Below, piece after piece: positions 1 through 6,490 of a DNA stretch of 7,204 bases. A model generated the notes under the pieces. It did not search any database. It saw only the letters and a list, made by a program, of their open reading frames with translations, and was not told the origin of the DNA. The first letter of the stretch is position 1, and each line of letters starts with the position of its first letter. Position numbers and translations under genes: made by a program. The DNA is from Oligoflexia bacterium (GTDB lineage Bacteria; Bdellovibrionota; UBA1018; CAIMNF01), in assembly GCA_903858975.1 (NCBI GenBank), contig CAIOKW010000285.1, positions 1 to 7,204 on the forward strand, written 5' to 3'.

Positions 1-516
1 AGGCTCCACCAGTCGGCCGTAGCCGACTTCTCCGCACGCAAGAACTCCTTCGTTCGGCTCAATCAGGGAAATGCCCCAGCTCTTCAGCGTGGATAAATTT
101 TTCTGAGTCGCAGGATGGTTCCACATTGCCTGATTCATGGCAGGAGCAATCAGATAAGGCTTCTTGAATTCATGGGCAAGAAAAACAGTGCTGATCAAGG
201 AGTGCGCAAGTCCATTTGCGAGTGCTGCGAGTGTGTGAGCGCTTGCTGGATAGAGGAGAATGAGATCTGCAGCGCGCTCGAGCTCAATGTGCGCCATCAT
301 GGCCCCCGGATCAAAAATTCCACGATGAATTTTTTTTCCAATGAGACCTTCAAACGATGCAGGCCCAATAAACTGTTCAGCCCCTTCAGAAAGAATCACT
401 TCAAGGTCATACCCCTTTTTGATGAGCTGGGAAGCAAGAGCAACGGCTTTAAAGGCAGCAATGGATCCAGTGACCTGGAGGAGAATTTTAGGTGCTTTGG
501 AGTTAGAGTTTAACAT
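1..516 (-). CDS. coaBC: Phosphopantothenoylcysteine decarboxylase domain of CoaBC/CoaC (Dfp), partial at the window edge
   Basis: CoaC is an FMN-dependent decarboxylase that converts 4'-phosphopantothenoylcysteine to 4'-phosphopantetheine in cytoplasmic CoA synthesis. The first 172 codons are present, open to base 1. Visible family signatures are the N-terminal flavin-binding VTGSIAAFKA (about residues 15-24), the catalytic His76 in AHIELERAADLILLYPAS, the substrate motif PAMN at 125-128 followed by MW, and the ACGEVGYGR flap at 160-168 with Cys161. The CoaC domain is nearly complete here. The CoaB synthetase half, if present, lies outside the window, so bifunctional CoaBC and stand-alone CoaC cannot be separated. 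The ATG at 516-514 overlaps the end of panC by 14 nt, and a GAGG Shine-Dalgarno at 527-530 sits 10 nt upstream. It is the last visible gene of the pantothenate operon, which fits the pathway order. The family call is very secure; the fused form is inferred. Confidence 0.93.
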   Translation of the reverse strand, partial: MLNSNSKAPKILLQVTGSIAAFKAVALASQLIKKGYDLEVILSEGAEQFIGPASFEGLIGKKIHRGIFDPGAMMAHIELERAADLILLYPASAHTLAALANGLAHSLISTVFLAHEFKKPYLIAPAMNQAMWNHPATQKNLSTLKSWGISLIEPNEGVLACGEVGYGRLVEP

Positions 517-1276
517 TGTCAATCAGCCTCACATTCCCAAGCCAAGCCGCTGCATAACGGCGTGTACCTTTTGGCTCCACTTTATCCACAAGGTATTCCA
601 CCTTAAACCCGAGCTTCGTGAGGCTTGCTTTGGCCTGATCGAGGTCTCGAAATTCTCGCATGGTTTGATAAAGCATCGGTGCCAGTTCCTTCTCGATTGG
701 ACTCAGTCTCAAGTTTCGAGAGCTCATGGCCAAGCCAGAACTTTCCCTCACGGTGGGGCAAGGAATCACATCTACGTCCATAAAGAAGGCTTTGGTCATT
801 CCTTCAATCAGGCTCAGCTGTTGGTGATCCTTTTCTCCAAAATAGGCGCGTGTGGGTTTGATTAAATTAAAAAGTTTCATCACCACTGAGAGCACCCCAT
901 CAAAATGGCCTGGGCGGAATTCTCCGCAAAGCTCATTTGAAAATTGATTCTCATGGATCCGGTAATGATAGTGATCCGGATAGAGCTCTTCTCTTGACCG
1001 GGGGGCAAAAATCACATCCGCGCCATACTTTTCACAAAGCGCTAAATCAGTCTCCCAGGTTTTCGGATATTTTTCAAAATCACTGGGATCGTTAAATTGA
1101 GTAGGGTTGACAAAGATACTTATGATCGACACGTCATTCTCGTCATTACAAAAATCAAGTAGGGAAGTGTGACCTAAATGAAGTGCTCCCATGGTCGGGA
1201 CGAAGCCCACAGATTGTTCTGTTGAAACTTGCTTTCTCCAGTCTCTGAGTTCCTGGACCGATTCAATAATCTTCAT
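503..1276 (-). CDS. panC: Pantothenate synthetase (pantoate--beta-alanine ligase) PanC
   Basis: PanC is the cytoplasmic ATP-dependent ligase that joins pantoate and beta-alanine through a pantoyl-adenylate intermediate. The 257-residue protein shows the nucleotidyltransferase HIGH-type motif PTMGALHLGH at residues 27-36, the FVNPTQF segment at 55-61, and GEFRPGHFDGV at 118-127. It also has the ATP-binding FGEKDHQQL at 146-154 and the KMSKS-like MSSRN at 184-188, so both catalytic motifs are intact. It is about 20 residues shorter than many family members, mostly in the C-terminal lid domain, which looks compact rather than broken. The ATG overlaps the panB stop as ATGA, and an AAGGAG ribosome site at 1285-1290 within the end of panB lies 8 nt upstream. 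This suggests coupled translation. The stop lies inside the start of the downstream CoaC gene. Confidence 0.97.
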   Translation of the reverse strand: MKIIESVQELRDWRKQVSTEQSVGFVPTMGALHLGHTSLLDFCNDENDVSIISIFVNPTQFNDPSDFEKYPKTWETDLALCEKYGADVIFAPRSREELYPDHYHYRIHENQFSNELCGEFRPGHFDGVLSVVMKLFNLIKPTRAYFGEKDHQQLSLIEGMTKAFFMDVDVIPCPTVRESSGLAMSSRNLRLSPIEKELAPMLYQTMREFRDLDQAKASLTKLGFKVEYLVDKVEPKGTRRYAAAWLGNVRLIDNVKL

Positions 1277-2067
1277 GAATAGCTCTCCTTTTCATTAGGA
1301 TAGTTTCCATGAACGACATCGTCATGAAAACGTTGGAACGCCTGTTTAAAGAGTTCATTTCCATTTAAGTAAGTGCGTAAAAACTTCGGAGTAAAGCTAG
1401 GATTGAATCCCAGGAGATCTTGTAAAACTAAAACCTGACCATCCACTCCAGGGCCTGCTCCGATCCCGATCGTTGGAATCTGAAGGAGGCTTGTAATTTT
1501 TGTGGCAATACTTGTGGGAACGACCTCAAGTACGAGTGAGAACGCGCCACACTCCTGGAATCGCTTGGCATCATTCAGGAGCTTGTCTTGTTCCTCAGGG
1601 GTTTTCGCTTGAAGCTTCATGCCGCCAAAGGCATGCACAAATTGAGGAGTCAGGCCTAAATGGCCCATCACCGGAATTCCGGATTCTACCAAATGGGTCA
1701 CGAGCTTTTCATTCCCCCGAATTCCTTCGATTTTAATGGCATGGGCGCCGGCTTTCAAGAAGCGCTCAGCGCATTCCATCCCATAGTGCAGGGATTTTCG
1801 GGTAGAAAGAAAGGGCATGTCTGCGACAATGAATTTCTCGCCAGCGGTTCCACGGGCCACGGAATCGACAAAAAAGGCGATCGTGTCCGGAGAGGCATGA
1901 ATCGTGGAGTCGCGTCCTTGCATGACCATCGCAGAACTGTCGCCCACCAAAAGGACGTCAATTTGGCTATCTGCGAGTAGCTTTGCAAAGGATGAGTCAT
2001 AACAAGTCATCATGGTTATTTTTTGGCCGGAATCTTTTCGGATTTTGAATTCAGGTACTGTGATCAT
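1273..2067 (-). CDS. panB: 3-methyl-2-oxobutanoate hydroxymethyltransferase (ketopantoate hydroxymethyltransferase) PanB
   Basis: PanB transfers a one-carbon unit from 5,10-methylene-tetrahydrofolate to 2-oxoisovalerate to make ketopantoate, the first committed step of pantothenate synthesis. The 264-residue length is normal. Seen in order: MMTCYD (19-24), the metal-site VGDS (41-44) followed by MVMQGRDST, the second metal-ligand region VADMPF (81-86), AIKIEG (110-115), HLGLTPQ (136-142), the catalytic glutamate in LVLEVVP (Glu181), and the GIGAGPGVDGQVLVLQD loop (201-217). All expected catalytic residues appear present. An AAGGAG site at 2078-2083 precedes the ATG by 10 nt. The start overlaps the upstream reductase stop as ATGA and the end overlaps panC as ATGA, so three genes are chained by 4-nt overlaps. 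Confidence 0.98.
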   Translation of the reverse strand: MITVPEFKIRKDSGQKITMMTCYDSSFAKLLADSQIDVLLVGDSSAMVMQGRDSTIHASPDTIAFFVDSVARGTAGEKFIVADMPFLSTRKSLHYGMECAERFLKAGAHAIKIEGIRGNEKLVTHLVESGIPVMGHLGLTPQFVHAFGGMKLQAKTPEEQDKLLNDAKRFQECGAFSLVLEVVPTSIATKITSLLQIPTIGIGAGPGVDGQVLVLQDLLGFNPSFTPKFLRTYLNGNELFKQAFQRFHDDVVHGNYPNEKESYS

Positions 2068-2846
2068 GAGTTTCGGTCTCCTTCTTTTCGGTCGTAATAA
2101 TCCACAAAGGCTCGATAAAGATCGGCCTCATGGGTTCCAGCAAGTGTTTCTAAGTGTTTTGTAAGTGTGTTTTGGTCATTTCGAACCAAAGGGCCGGTAA
2201 GTGCTTGTGCGCCTTGTTCCAGATAATTAGTGAGGGATTGCTTTAGAATCGGCGCAAATGCGGATCTTTGCAGGTGGGCACTCTTTGAAACGGATAGAGC
2301 CGCCTCCCAAAGAATTTGCGCGTAATTGGCCATCATTACACAGCTTACATGGTAGCGCGAGCGATCTGAAGTGTGGAGCGTTTGGATCGGGTTTTTAAAA
2401 ACCTTCAAAAGGGGCATCAGCTCCATTTCAAAATCAGAGATTTCTTCTTTAAAGAGGGTGTAGGGATGGGATTGATAGACTTCGAGCGAATAGAGCTCAG
2501 GCCCAAAGGTCATTAAGGGGTGAAGCGTGATGGCACCGGGAACGGTGGTGGCAGCACTGGAATGCAGGATGATTCCCTGAGCGTGATTGCTTTTTAAAAT
2601 GGTCTGAACGGTCTCATAGACCGTCGGGAGGGCGTGGTCTGAAACCAATAAGAAAATGTGAGAAGCACCTTGGATGAGCGAAGTGAGTGTGGGGTGGTCA
2701 AGTTCACGGGGCTGAGTCCAGTGATTGCTCTCCACGTGGAGGAGATCAAAATAGTGTTTTAGGTGGCGACTGAGTTTCCCGCTCCCAATCAGGAGCGGGT
2801 GAAGCTTGCGAACGGGGTTTGCTTTTAGATCCAATTCGTTTTTCAT
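2064..2846 (-). CDS. panG: DUF2520-type Rossmann protein, probable PanG-like 2-dehydropantoate 2-reductase
   Basis: The 260-residue protein looks like a two-domain NAD(P)-dependent dehydrogenase of the Rossmann-like/DUF2520 architecture. An N-terminal dinucleotide-binding turn LIGSGKLSRHL is at 19-29 and a second Rossmann strand, FLLVSDHAL, at 65-73. The family-type HPLMTFG is at 109-115. The helical C-terminal domain has YHVSCVMMANYAQIL (165-179) and ALTGPLVRNDQNTLTKHL (215-232), resembling the DUF2520 TGPxxRxDxxTxxxHL pattern. It heads the operon and its stop overlaps the panB start as ATGA. The missing biochemical step in this operon is reduction of ketopantoate to pantoate. From memory, a non-PanE ketopantoate reductase called PanG, with this kind of architecture, has been described in Francisella. 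The function is therefore inferred from fold plus operon position, and the symbol is provisional. Its Shine-Dalgarno is poor (a weak AGG within a possible hairpin). Confidence 0.72.
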   Translation of the reverse strand: MKNELDLKANPVRKLHPLLIGSGKLSRHLKHYFDLLHVESNHWTQPRELDHPTLTSLIQGASHIFLLVSDHALPTVYETVQTILKSNHAQGIILHSSAATTVPGAITLHPLMTFGPELYSLEVYQSHPYTLFKEEISDFEMELMPLLKVFKNPIQTLHTSDRSRYHVSCVMMANYAQILWEAALSVSKSAHLQRSAFAPILKQSLTNYLEQGAQALTGPLVRNDQNTLTKHLETLAGTHEADLYRAFVDYYDRKEGDRNS

Positions 2847-2855
2847 AGTGGGGGT

Positions 2856-2877
2856 ACCTGTCGTTCTGATCAGGTCC
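2856..2877 (-). promoter_or_regulatory. Possible hairpin over the ribosome-binding region of the reductase gene
   Basis: On the minus strand GGACCTG and CAGGTACC flank a 10-nt loop, giving five pairs (ACCTG/CAGGT, 2871-2875 with 2856-2860) plus two more after a single bulge. The 3' arm contains the only AGG that could act as a Shine-Dalgarno, about 10 nt before the ATG at 2846. Folding could therefore limit translation of the first operon gene. The stem is short and could be chance. Confidence 0.25.
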
Positions 2878-2903
2878 TATGAACTTAGCTTTAGCACGGT
2901 GGA

Positions 2904-2919
2904 TTCTGCTCGAACAGAA
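2904..2919. repeat. 16-bp inverted repeat in the pantothenate operon leader, possible operator
   Basis: TTCTG and CAGAA flank a TCGA centre, with one non-complementary pair inside, so this is a near-perfect dyad. It is followed on the plus strand by an A-run at 2921-2927. It lies about 60 bp before the first operon gene, where a transcription factor could bind. I could not place a convincing -35/-10 pair around it, and in neither direction does a T-run follow, so it does not look like a terminator. Confidence 0.3.
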
Positions 2920-2986
2920 CAAAAAAAGGGTTGTTGTGTCATAAGTGGGCGATACCGCTCATTGGCACTTTGATTTCATTTGGAAA

Positions 2987-3024
2987 CTCAAAAAGAATGG
3001 TGAGAATCATTTTATTCTTTTGAG
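2987..3024 (-). terminator. Weak candidate terminator after the beta-glucosidase gene
   Basis: On the minus strand CTCAAAAGAAT and ATTCTTTTTGAG pair over 11 positions with one extra base, around a 15-nt loop, about 38 nt after the bglX stop. The stem is AT-rich and only a short TTT follows, so it is not a classical intrinsic terminator. It is the best hairpin in the 215-bp gap between bglX and the pantothenate operon; the rest of the gap shows no gene. Confidence 0.3.
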
Positions 3025-3061
3025 CTCTCGGGTGGCACGATATATGCGGAGTATTTGGCGT

Positions 3062-5341
3062 TTATTTCTTAAATTGAAAATTCTCACTGAGCGTTTCAAT
3101 TGAGTTTCCACCAATAAAAACCTTAAAGTCGCCTGCTTCAGCTTCCCATTTTGAATGGCTAGAATAGAACTGAAGTGTCTTTTCATTGATGGTAAAGGAC
3201 ACTTTTCTACTTTCATTGGGTTTAAGTTCTAGGGTTTGAAAACCTTTCAATTCTAGGACCGGCCTTGTGACACTTGCAACTAAGTCTCTAATGTACAATT
3301 GTACTACTTCTTTACCGCTTACTTTCCCTGAGTTTTTCACTACTACTGAAGCTTCAATCTTGCCCTTTTTTGAAAATACTTTTGATGACAATTGAAGATT
3401 TGAATATTCGAATTTTGAGTAGCTGAGTCCATAACCAAATGGGTAGAGAGGTGTGTTTTGTTCATCAATGTAATGAGACCAAAAAACGCTTTCAGGGCCA
3501 TTCATGACAGGGCGTCCAGTGTTTTTATGATTATAATAAATAGGTACCTGAGCAACATTTCGAGGAAAAGTGATCGGTAATTTTCCGCTTGGGTTGTAGT
3601 CCCCATACAGTACCTGTGCAATGGCATTTCCGCTTTGAGTTCCAAGATGCCAGGCCTCTACAATTGCGGGAAGATGCTCCTCGGCCCAAGTAATAGCGAG
3701 TGGGCGACCATTAGTCAGCACCAAAACAATATTCTGATTCACTTTGTAAACAGCTTCGAGCAACTCCTGCTGAACACCCGGTAAACCCAAATCAGTTCTA
3801 CTTCTTCCCTCACCCGATTGAAGTCCATGTTCTCCTAAAACCATGATGACGACATCTGCTTTTTGGGCCGCGGCGATAGCTTCTGCAAAACCGGTTTTGT
3901 CGGTGGAGTTTATTTTTGTTTCTGAATGAAATTGAGGGGATCCAACTATAACATCAGCGCCTTTTGTAAACATGAGTTCATTGCCTTTGTAGACCTGTAA
4001 GCCTTCTAAAACCGAAACTGCCGATTGTTCATCAGCAGCAATTCTCCAATTCCCAAGGGGACTGGTTTTGTCATTTGCCAAGGCACCCATAAGAGCGATT
4101 TTTTGTCCTGATTTGTTAAGGGGTAAGAGATGATTGCTATTCTTCAGTAATACAATCGATTTTTTGGCCATTTCCAAGACTTGGGTTTGAAATTTTGGAT
4201 TTCCGATGGTGGCTGATTCGCGCGCTTCATCGCAATATTTATAGGGATGATCAAATAAACCCAACTCGAATTTTACCCTTAATACTCTTTTAACCGCTTC
4301 ATCAACTGTGCTTAGTTTTACTTTTCCTTCTTTAACTAGATTGGCCAAATGATTGATATAGGCACTGGATTCCATATCCACGTCAGAACCCGCGTTGATG
4401 GCAATGGCGGCGGCTTGTTGATCATCTTTTGCAAATCCATGTGCTTTCATTTCTTGAATAGAGCCCCAGTCAGAAACCACAAGCCCTTTGAATTTCCAGT
4501 CACCCTTGAGAACCTGTCGCTGTAAATACGAGCTTCCTGTGGAAGGAATCCCATTTAATTCATTAAAGGAATTCATGACCGTGCGGACACCAGCATCGAC
4601 GGAGGCTTTGAATGGGGGAAAAATGATGTTTTGCAAAGTGGACTCCCCAATGTCGACCGTATTGTAGTCTCGTCCGGACTCAACAAATCCATATCCTGCA
4701 AAATGTTTTGCGCAAGCTAAGATATGATGGGTTGAGCTTAGGTCTCCCTGGAACCCCTGAATGCGAGCGACCGCAATTAGACTTCCGAGATAGGGATCTT
4801 CACCCGCACCTTCCATGACTCGTCCCCATCGAGCATCCCGGGACACATCAACCATCGGAGCAAAGGTCCAGTTGATGCCTGCAGCCGAAGCTTCATCGGC
4901 GGCCATGGCAGCTGATTTTTCAATTGCGTCCAAATCCCAACTGGCCGATTCAGCCAAAGGTATGGGGCTAATGGTTTTATACCCATGGATGACATCAAAA
5001 CCAAAAAGGAGTGGAATTCCCAATCGGGTTTGTTCGACAGCGATTTTTTGGAGCGCACGAACCTCCTGAACGCCTTTCACATTCAGCATCGAACCCACCC
5101 GCCCTTTTTTTAGATCGGCATATTTTTTTGCTGATTCACCTTCTTTAGGTATGGGCCCGGTTGCGTTCCAGAAGCCATTGTATTGATTCAACTGCCCGAC
5201 TTTTTCTTCAAGGGTCATTTTTTTAAAAAGTGCTTCTACCTTTTTATCGATTGAAGGATTATGGGTGGGTAAAGCGTTGACAGTGACAGATCCCAGGGCA
5301 AAAAATCCAAGTGCTACCAATAAAAATGCTTTTCTCATCAT
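3062..5341 (-). CDS. bglX: Secreted/periplasmic glycoside hydrolase family 3 beta-glucosidase, BglX type
   Basis: This 759-residue GH3 enzyme would hydrolyse terminal beta-glucosides such as cello-oligosaccharides, outside the cytoplasm. A signal peptide (MMRK, a hydrophobic stretch to about residue 20, cleavage likely after VNA at 22-24) precedes the GH3 barrel. The barrel shows GFDVIHG (114-120), DVSRDARWGR (165-174), AKHFAGYG (211-218), and the retaining nucleophile Asp291 in VVSDWGS. The second alpha/beta domain has the likely acid/base Glu511 in SGEGRSRTDLGLPG (509-522). A C-terminal FnIII-like domain spans about 660-755 (GKEVVQLYIRD, ELKGFQTLELKPNE). Length and domain order match BglX. 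Two start codons are adjacent: a weak GGA is only 3 nt before the first ATG (5341) and better spaced for the second (5338), so the protein may lack one Met. Exact sugar specificity cannot be read from the sequence. Confidence 0.95.
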   Translation of the reverse strand: MMRKAFLLVALGFFALGSVTVNALPTHNPSIDKKVEALFKKMTLEEKVGQLNQYNGFWNATGPIPKEGESAKKYADLKKGRVGSMLNVKGVQEVRALQKIAVEQTRLGIPLLFGFDVIHGYKTISPIPLAESASWDLDAIEKSAAMAADEASAAGINWTFAPMVDVSRDARWGRVMEGAGEDPYLGSLIAVARIQGFQGDLSSTHHILACAKHFAGYGFVESGRDYNTVDIGESTLQNIIFPPFKASVDAGVRTVMNSFNELNGIPSTGSSYLQRQVLKGDWKFKGLVVSDWGSIQEMKAHGFAKDDQQAAAIAINAGSDVDMESSAYINHLANLVKEGKVKLSTVDEAVKRVLRVKFELGLFDHPYKYCDEARESATIGNPKFQTQVLEMAKKSIVLLKNSNHLLPLNKSGQKIALMGALANDKTSPLGNWRIAADEQSAVSVLEGLQVYKGNELMFTKGADVIVGSPQFHSETKINSTDKTGFAEAIAAAQKADVVIMVLGEHGLQSGEGRSRTDLGLPGVQQELLEAVYKVNQNIVLVLTNGRPLAITWAEEHLPAIVEAWHLGTQSGNAIAQVLYGDYNPSGKLPITFPRNVAQVPIYYNHKNTGRPVMNGPESVFWSHYIDEQNTPLYPFGYGLSYSKFEYSNLQLSSKVFSKKGKIEASVVVKNSGKVSGKEVVQLYIRDLVASVTRPVLELKGFQTLELKPNESRKVSFTINEKTLQFYSSHSKWEAEAGDFKVFIGGNSIETLSENFQFKK

Positions 5342-5444
5342 AGTTCCATAATCTAATGCATTTTTATGAGAGTTGCCTTAATTTTACCTTATGAGCTTAC
5401 AAATAGGTTCAGGATTAGCATTGCTGTGAACCGTTTAAGTCGTC

Positions 5445-5471
5445 TCACCCAACTGGGTGATAAAGTTTATC
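5445..5471. repeat. Two overlapping inverted repeats between the ART-like gene and bglX
   Basis: The plus strand has a perfect dyad TCACCCAACTGGGTGA (5445-5460) and, overlapping it by two bases, a second perfect dyad GATAAAGTTTATC (5459-5471) that contains the stop codon of the upstream gene. As RNA, the first could form a 6-bp stem with a 4-nt loop, but no T-run follows it on the minus strand. They could be operator sites for bglX, whose start is about 100 bp away, or a processing/termination structure. The rest of the gap (5342-5444) is AT-rich, with no promoter I would defend. Confidence 0.35.
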
Positions 5472-6372
5472 TCGTGATGAAAGAACGATAAACCCATTCA
5501 GGTTTTGGATAAAGAACGGCATCGAGCTCCTGTTCTTCTGTATATTCATTGATTCCGCCTTCGCAGGAGCGGGGGTCGAGGATGGTGCCAGGAATCAAAG
5601 TTGCACTTTTCTGGCATAAAGGAATCAGCGCCGTTCTCGGTACGGAGAGTACAATAACCCGGCCTTTCTGCCTTACTCGCTCCGGAGAACCCTCATGACG
5701 AGTAAAACTCTGGGCTACAGAAGGATCAGAAGTCAGTGAGATCAGAGGATCAATTGCAAAGTTTTGTTTCAAGGTATCATCTCGGTAGTAGAGGTAAGAG
5801 GCCTCAACATGAAACGCATAGGCAGTGAGGGCGGGGTTCAGGCTTGGGTGAGGAGTAGAACCATAAGGTTTAACGTCTTCGTGAGTCGCCAGCCAAGACC
5901 ACTGGCGCTGCCCTGTTTTTGAATTGATACTGAGGAGTACGGAGTCTGATTGAGGCGCGGCATCGAATTCACGCAAAACTCCCAGGTCATTGGAGAACTG
6001 TTTCATCATTTCGGATACATCAAACCCTTGGCCATAGTTACTGTTCGAGAGGCGCGTTCGAAGCAGGGCCGAGGTGGTCGTCAGCGAATAGAGTTTTTCT
6101 TCACCCCGAAATAAAAGAACGTGATCGGCTTTGCATTGTTTTGGGCTGAAATCACACTCCTCAATCATGCAGATTTTAATCTGAGACTTTGAACCGCAGT
6201 GTTCTTTCCAGAGTGTAGTCATTCGAATGAGGTCAGAATCATTCTCTTCACTCTGAGTAATGATTTTAAAGATCGTTTCTTTGGCTAGGTTGATGCCTGG
6301 ATCAGACGACTCCAAAGCATATGCATTGAAGAAGAAAAAGAAGTTCATGAAAAACAAGAGCAAGCATCTCAT
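5467..6372 (-). CDS. Exported protein with ADP-ribosyltransferase-like (R-S-E) motifs
   Basis: I do not recognise a named family. The 301-residue protein begins with a clear signal peptide (Arg2, then a Leu/Phe-rich core to about residue 16, AYA cleavage at 17-19), so it is exported. The mature part holds six cysteines (59, 68, 73, 80, 253, 270), possibly disulfide-bonded. Motif order recalls R-S-E mono-ADP-ribosyltransferases: VLLFRGE with Arg89, then SLTSDPSVAQSF (212-223) like the STS strand plus its A..F helix. After this come GRVIVLSVPRTAL (237-249) and EEQELDAVLYP (279-289), where Glu280-Gln281-Glu282 fits ExE before a hydrophobic strand. An activity modifying host or prey proteins is inference only. 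No good Shine-Dalgarno precedes the ATG; Met9 is an alternative but would drop Arg2. It stands alone between a terminator and bglX. Confidence 0.8.
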   Translation of the reverse strand: MRCLLLFFMNFFFFFNAYALESSDPGINLAKETIFKIITQSEENDSDLIRMTTLWKEHCGSKSQIKICMIEECDFSPKQCKADHVLLFRGEEKLYSLTTTSALLRTRLSNSNYGQGFDVSEMMKQFSNDLGVLREFDAAPQSDSVLLSINSKTGQRQWSWLATHEDVKPYGSTPHPSLNPALTAYAFHVEASYLYYRDDTLKQNFAIDPLISLTSDPSVAQSFTRHEGSPERVRQKGRVIVLSVPRTALIPLCQKSATLIPGTILDPRSCEGGINEYTEEQELDAVLYPKPEWVYRSFITR

Positions 6373-6395
6373 CGTTCGCGCATTTTAACATTTTT

Positions 6396-6422
6396 AATAT
6401 ATCGGGTCTATGTAAAAAACAA
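6396..6422 (-). promoter_or_regulatory. Tentative promoter for the ART-like gene
   Basis: A TATATT -10-like box at 6396-6401 lies 24 nt before the ATG. Upstream on the minus strand is TTGTTT (6417-6422), only 15 bp away, or TTTTTG at 18 bp; both are poor -35 matches and overlap the terminator T-run. The position just after a terminator makes a promoter here logical, but the boxes are weak and AT-rich DNA gives such matches easily. Confidence 0.25.
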
Positions 6423-6463
6423 AAAGCCAATCAATTCAATGAGTCTCATTGATGCCGAATGGC
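6414..6463 (-). terminator. Strong intrinsic terminator between the IS remnant and the ART-like gene
   Basis: On the minus strand a long hairpin has a perfect inner stem (TCAATGAG with CTCATTGA, 6436-6452) and an outer stem starting GCCA/TGGC with several further pairs (6426-6463). It is directly followed by TTTTTGTTTTTT (6425 down to 6414). The perfect core, the GC-rich base and the T-run meet the usual description of a rho-independent terminator. No T-run follows on the plus strand, so it acts in the minus direction. It would stop transcription coming from the IS side. Confidence 0.75.
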
Positions 6464-6490
6464 GCAACTGATACTTGAGAGCTCTTATAT

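Noticed and set aside
1..35. GC-rich hairpin formed by GTCGGC and GCCGAC
   Set aside because: It falls within the conserved CoaC flap codons (EVGYGRL) and is most likely a coding coincidence.
115..865. Plus-strand open frames at 115-513 and 341-865
   Set aside because: They lie antisense to coaBC and panC, which have complete family motifs; their translations show no recognisable domain.
1500..2000. Open frames at 1500-1736 (+), 1660-1980 (+) and 1755-2000 (-)
   Set aside because: All lie wholly within panB in other frames and have no domain-like features.
2904..2930. Terminator or SOS-type (LexA) box at the TTCTG/CAGAA dyad
   Set aside because: No T-run follows in the needed orientation, and the spacing does not match the LexA box forms I know.
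3007..3216. Minus-strand 69-codon frame overlapping the end of bglX
   Set aside because: Most of it is out-of-frame bglX sequence, with no ribosome site or motif; it is probably chance.
4777..5069. Open frames at 4777-5058 (-) and 4815-5069 (+)
   Set aside because: Shadows of the GH3 catalytic barrel coding region.
5345..5440. Promoter for bglX, for example TTCACA with CCTATT at 17 bp, or the TAAAAT box
   Set aside because: Each pair matches only one box well or has wrong spacing; in AT-rich DNA this is not enough to call.
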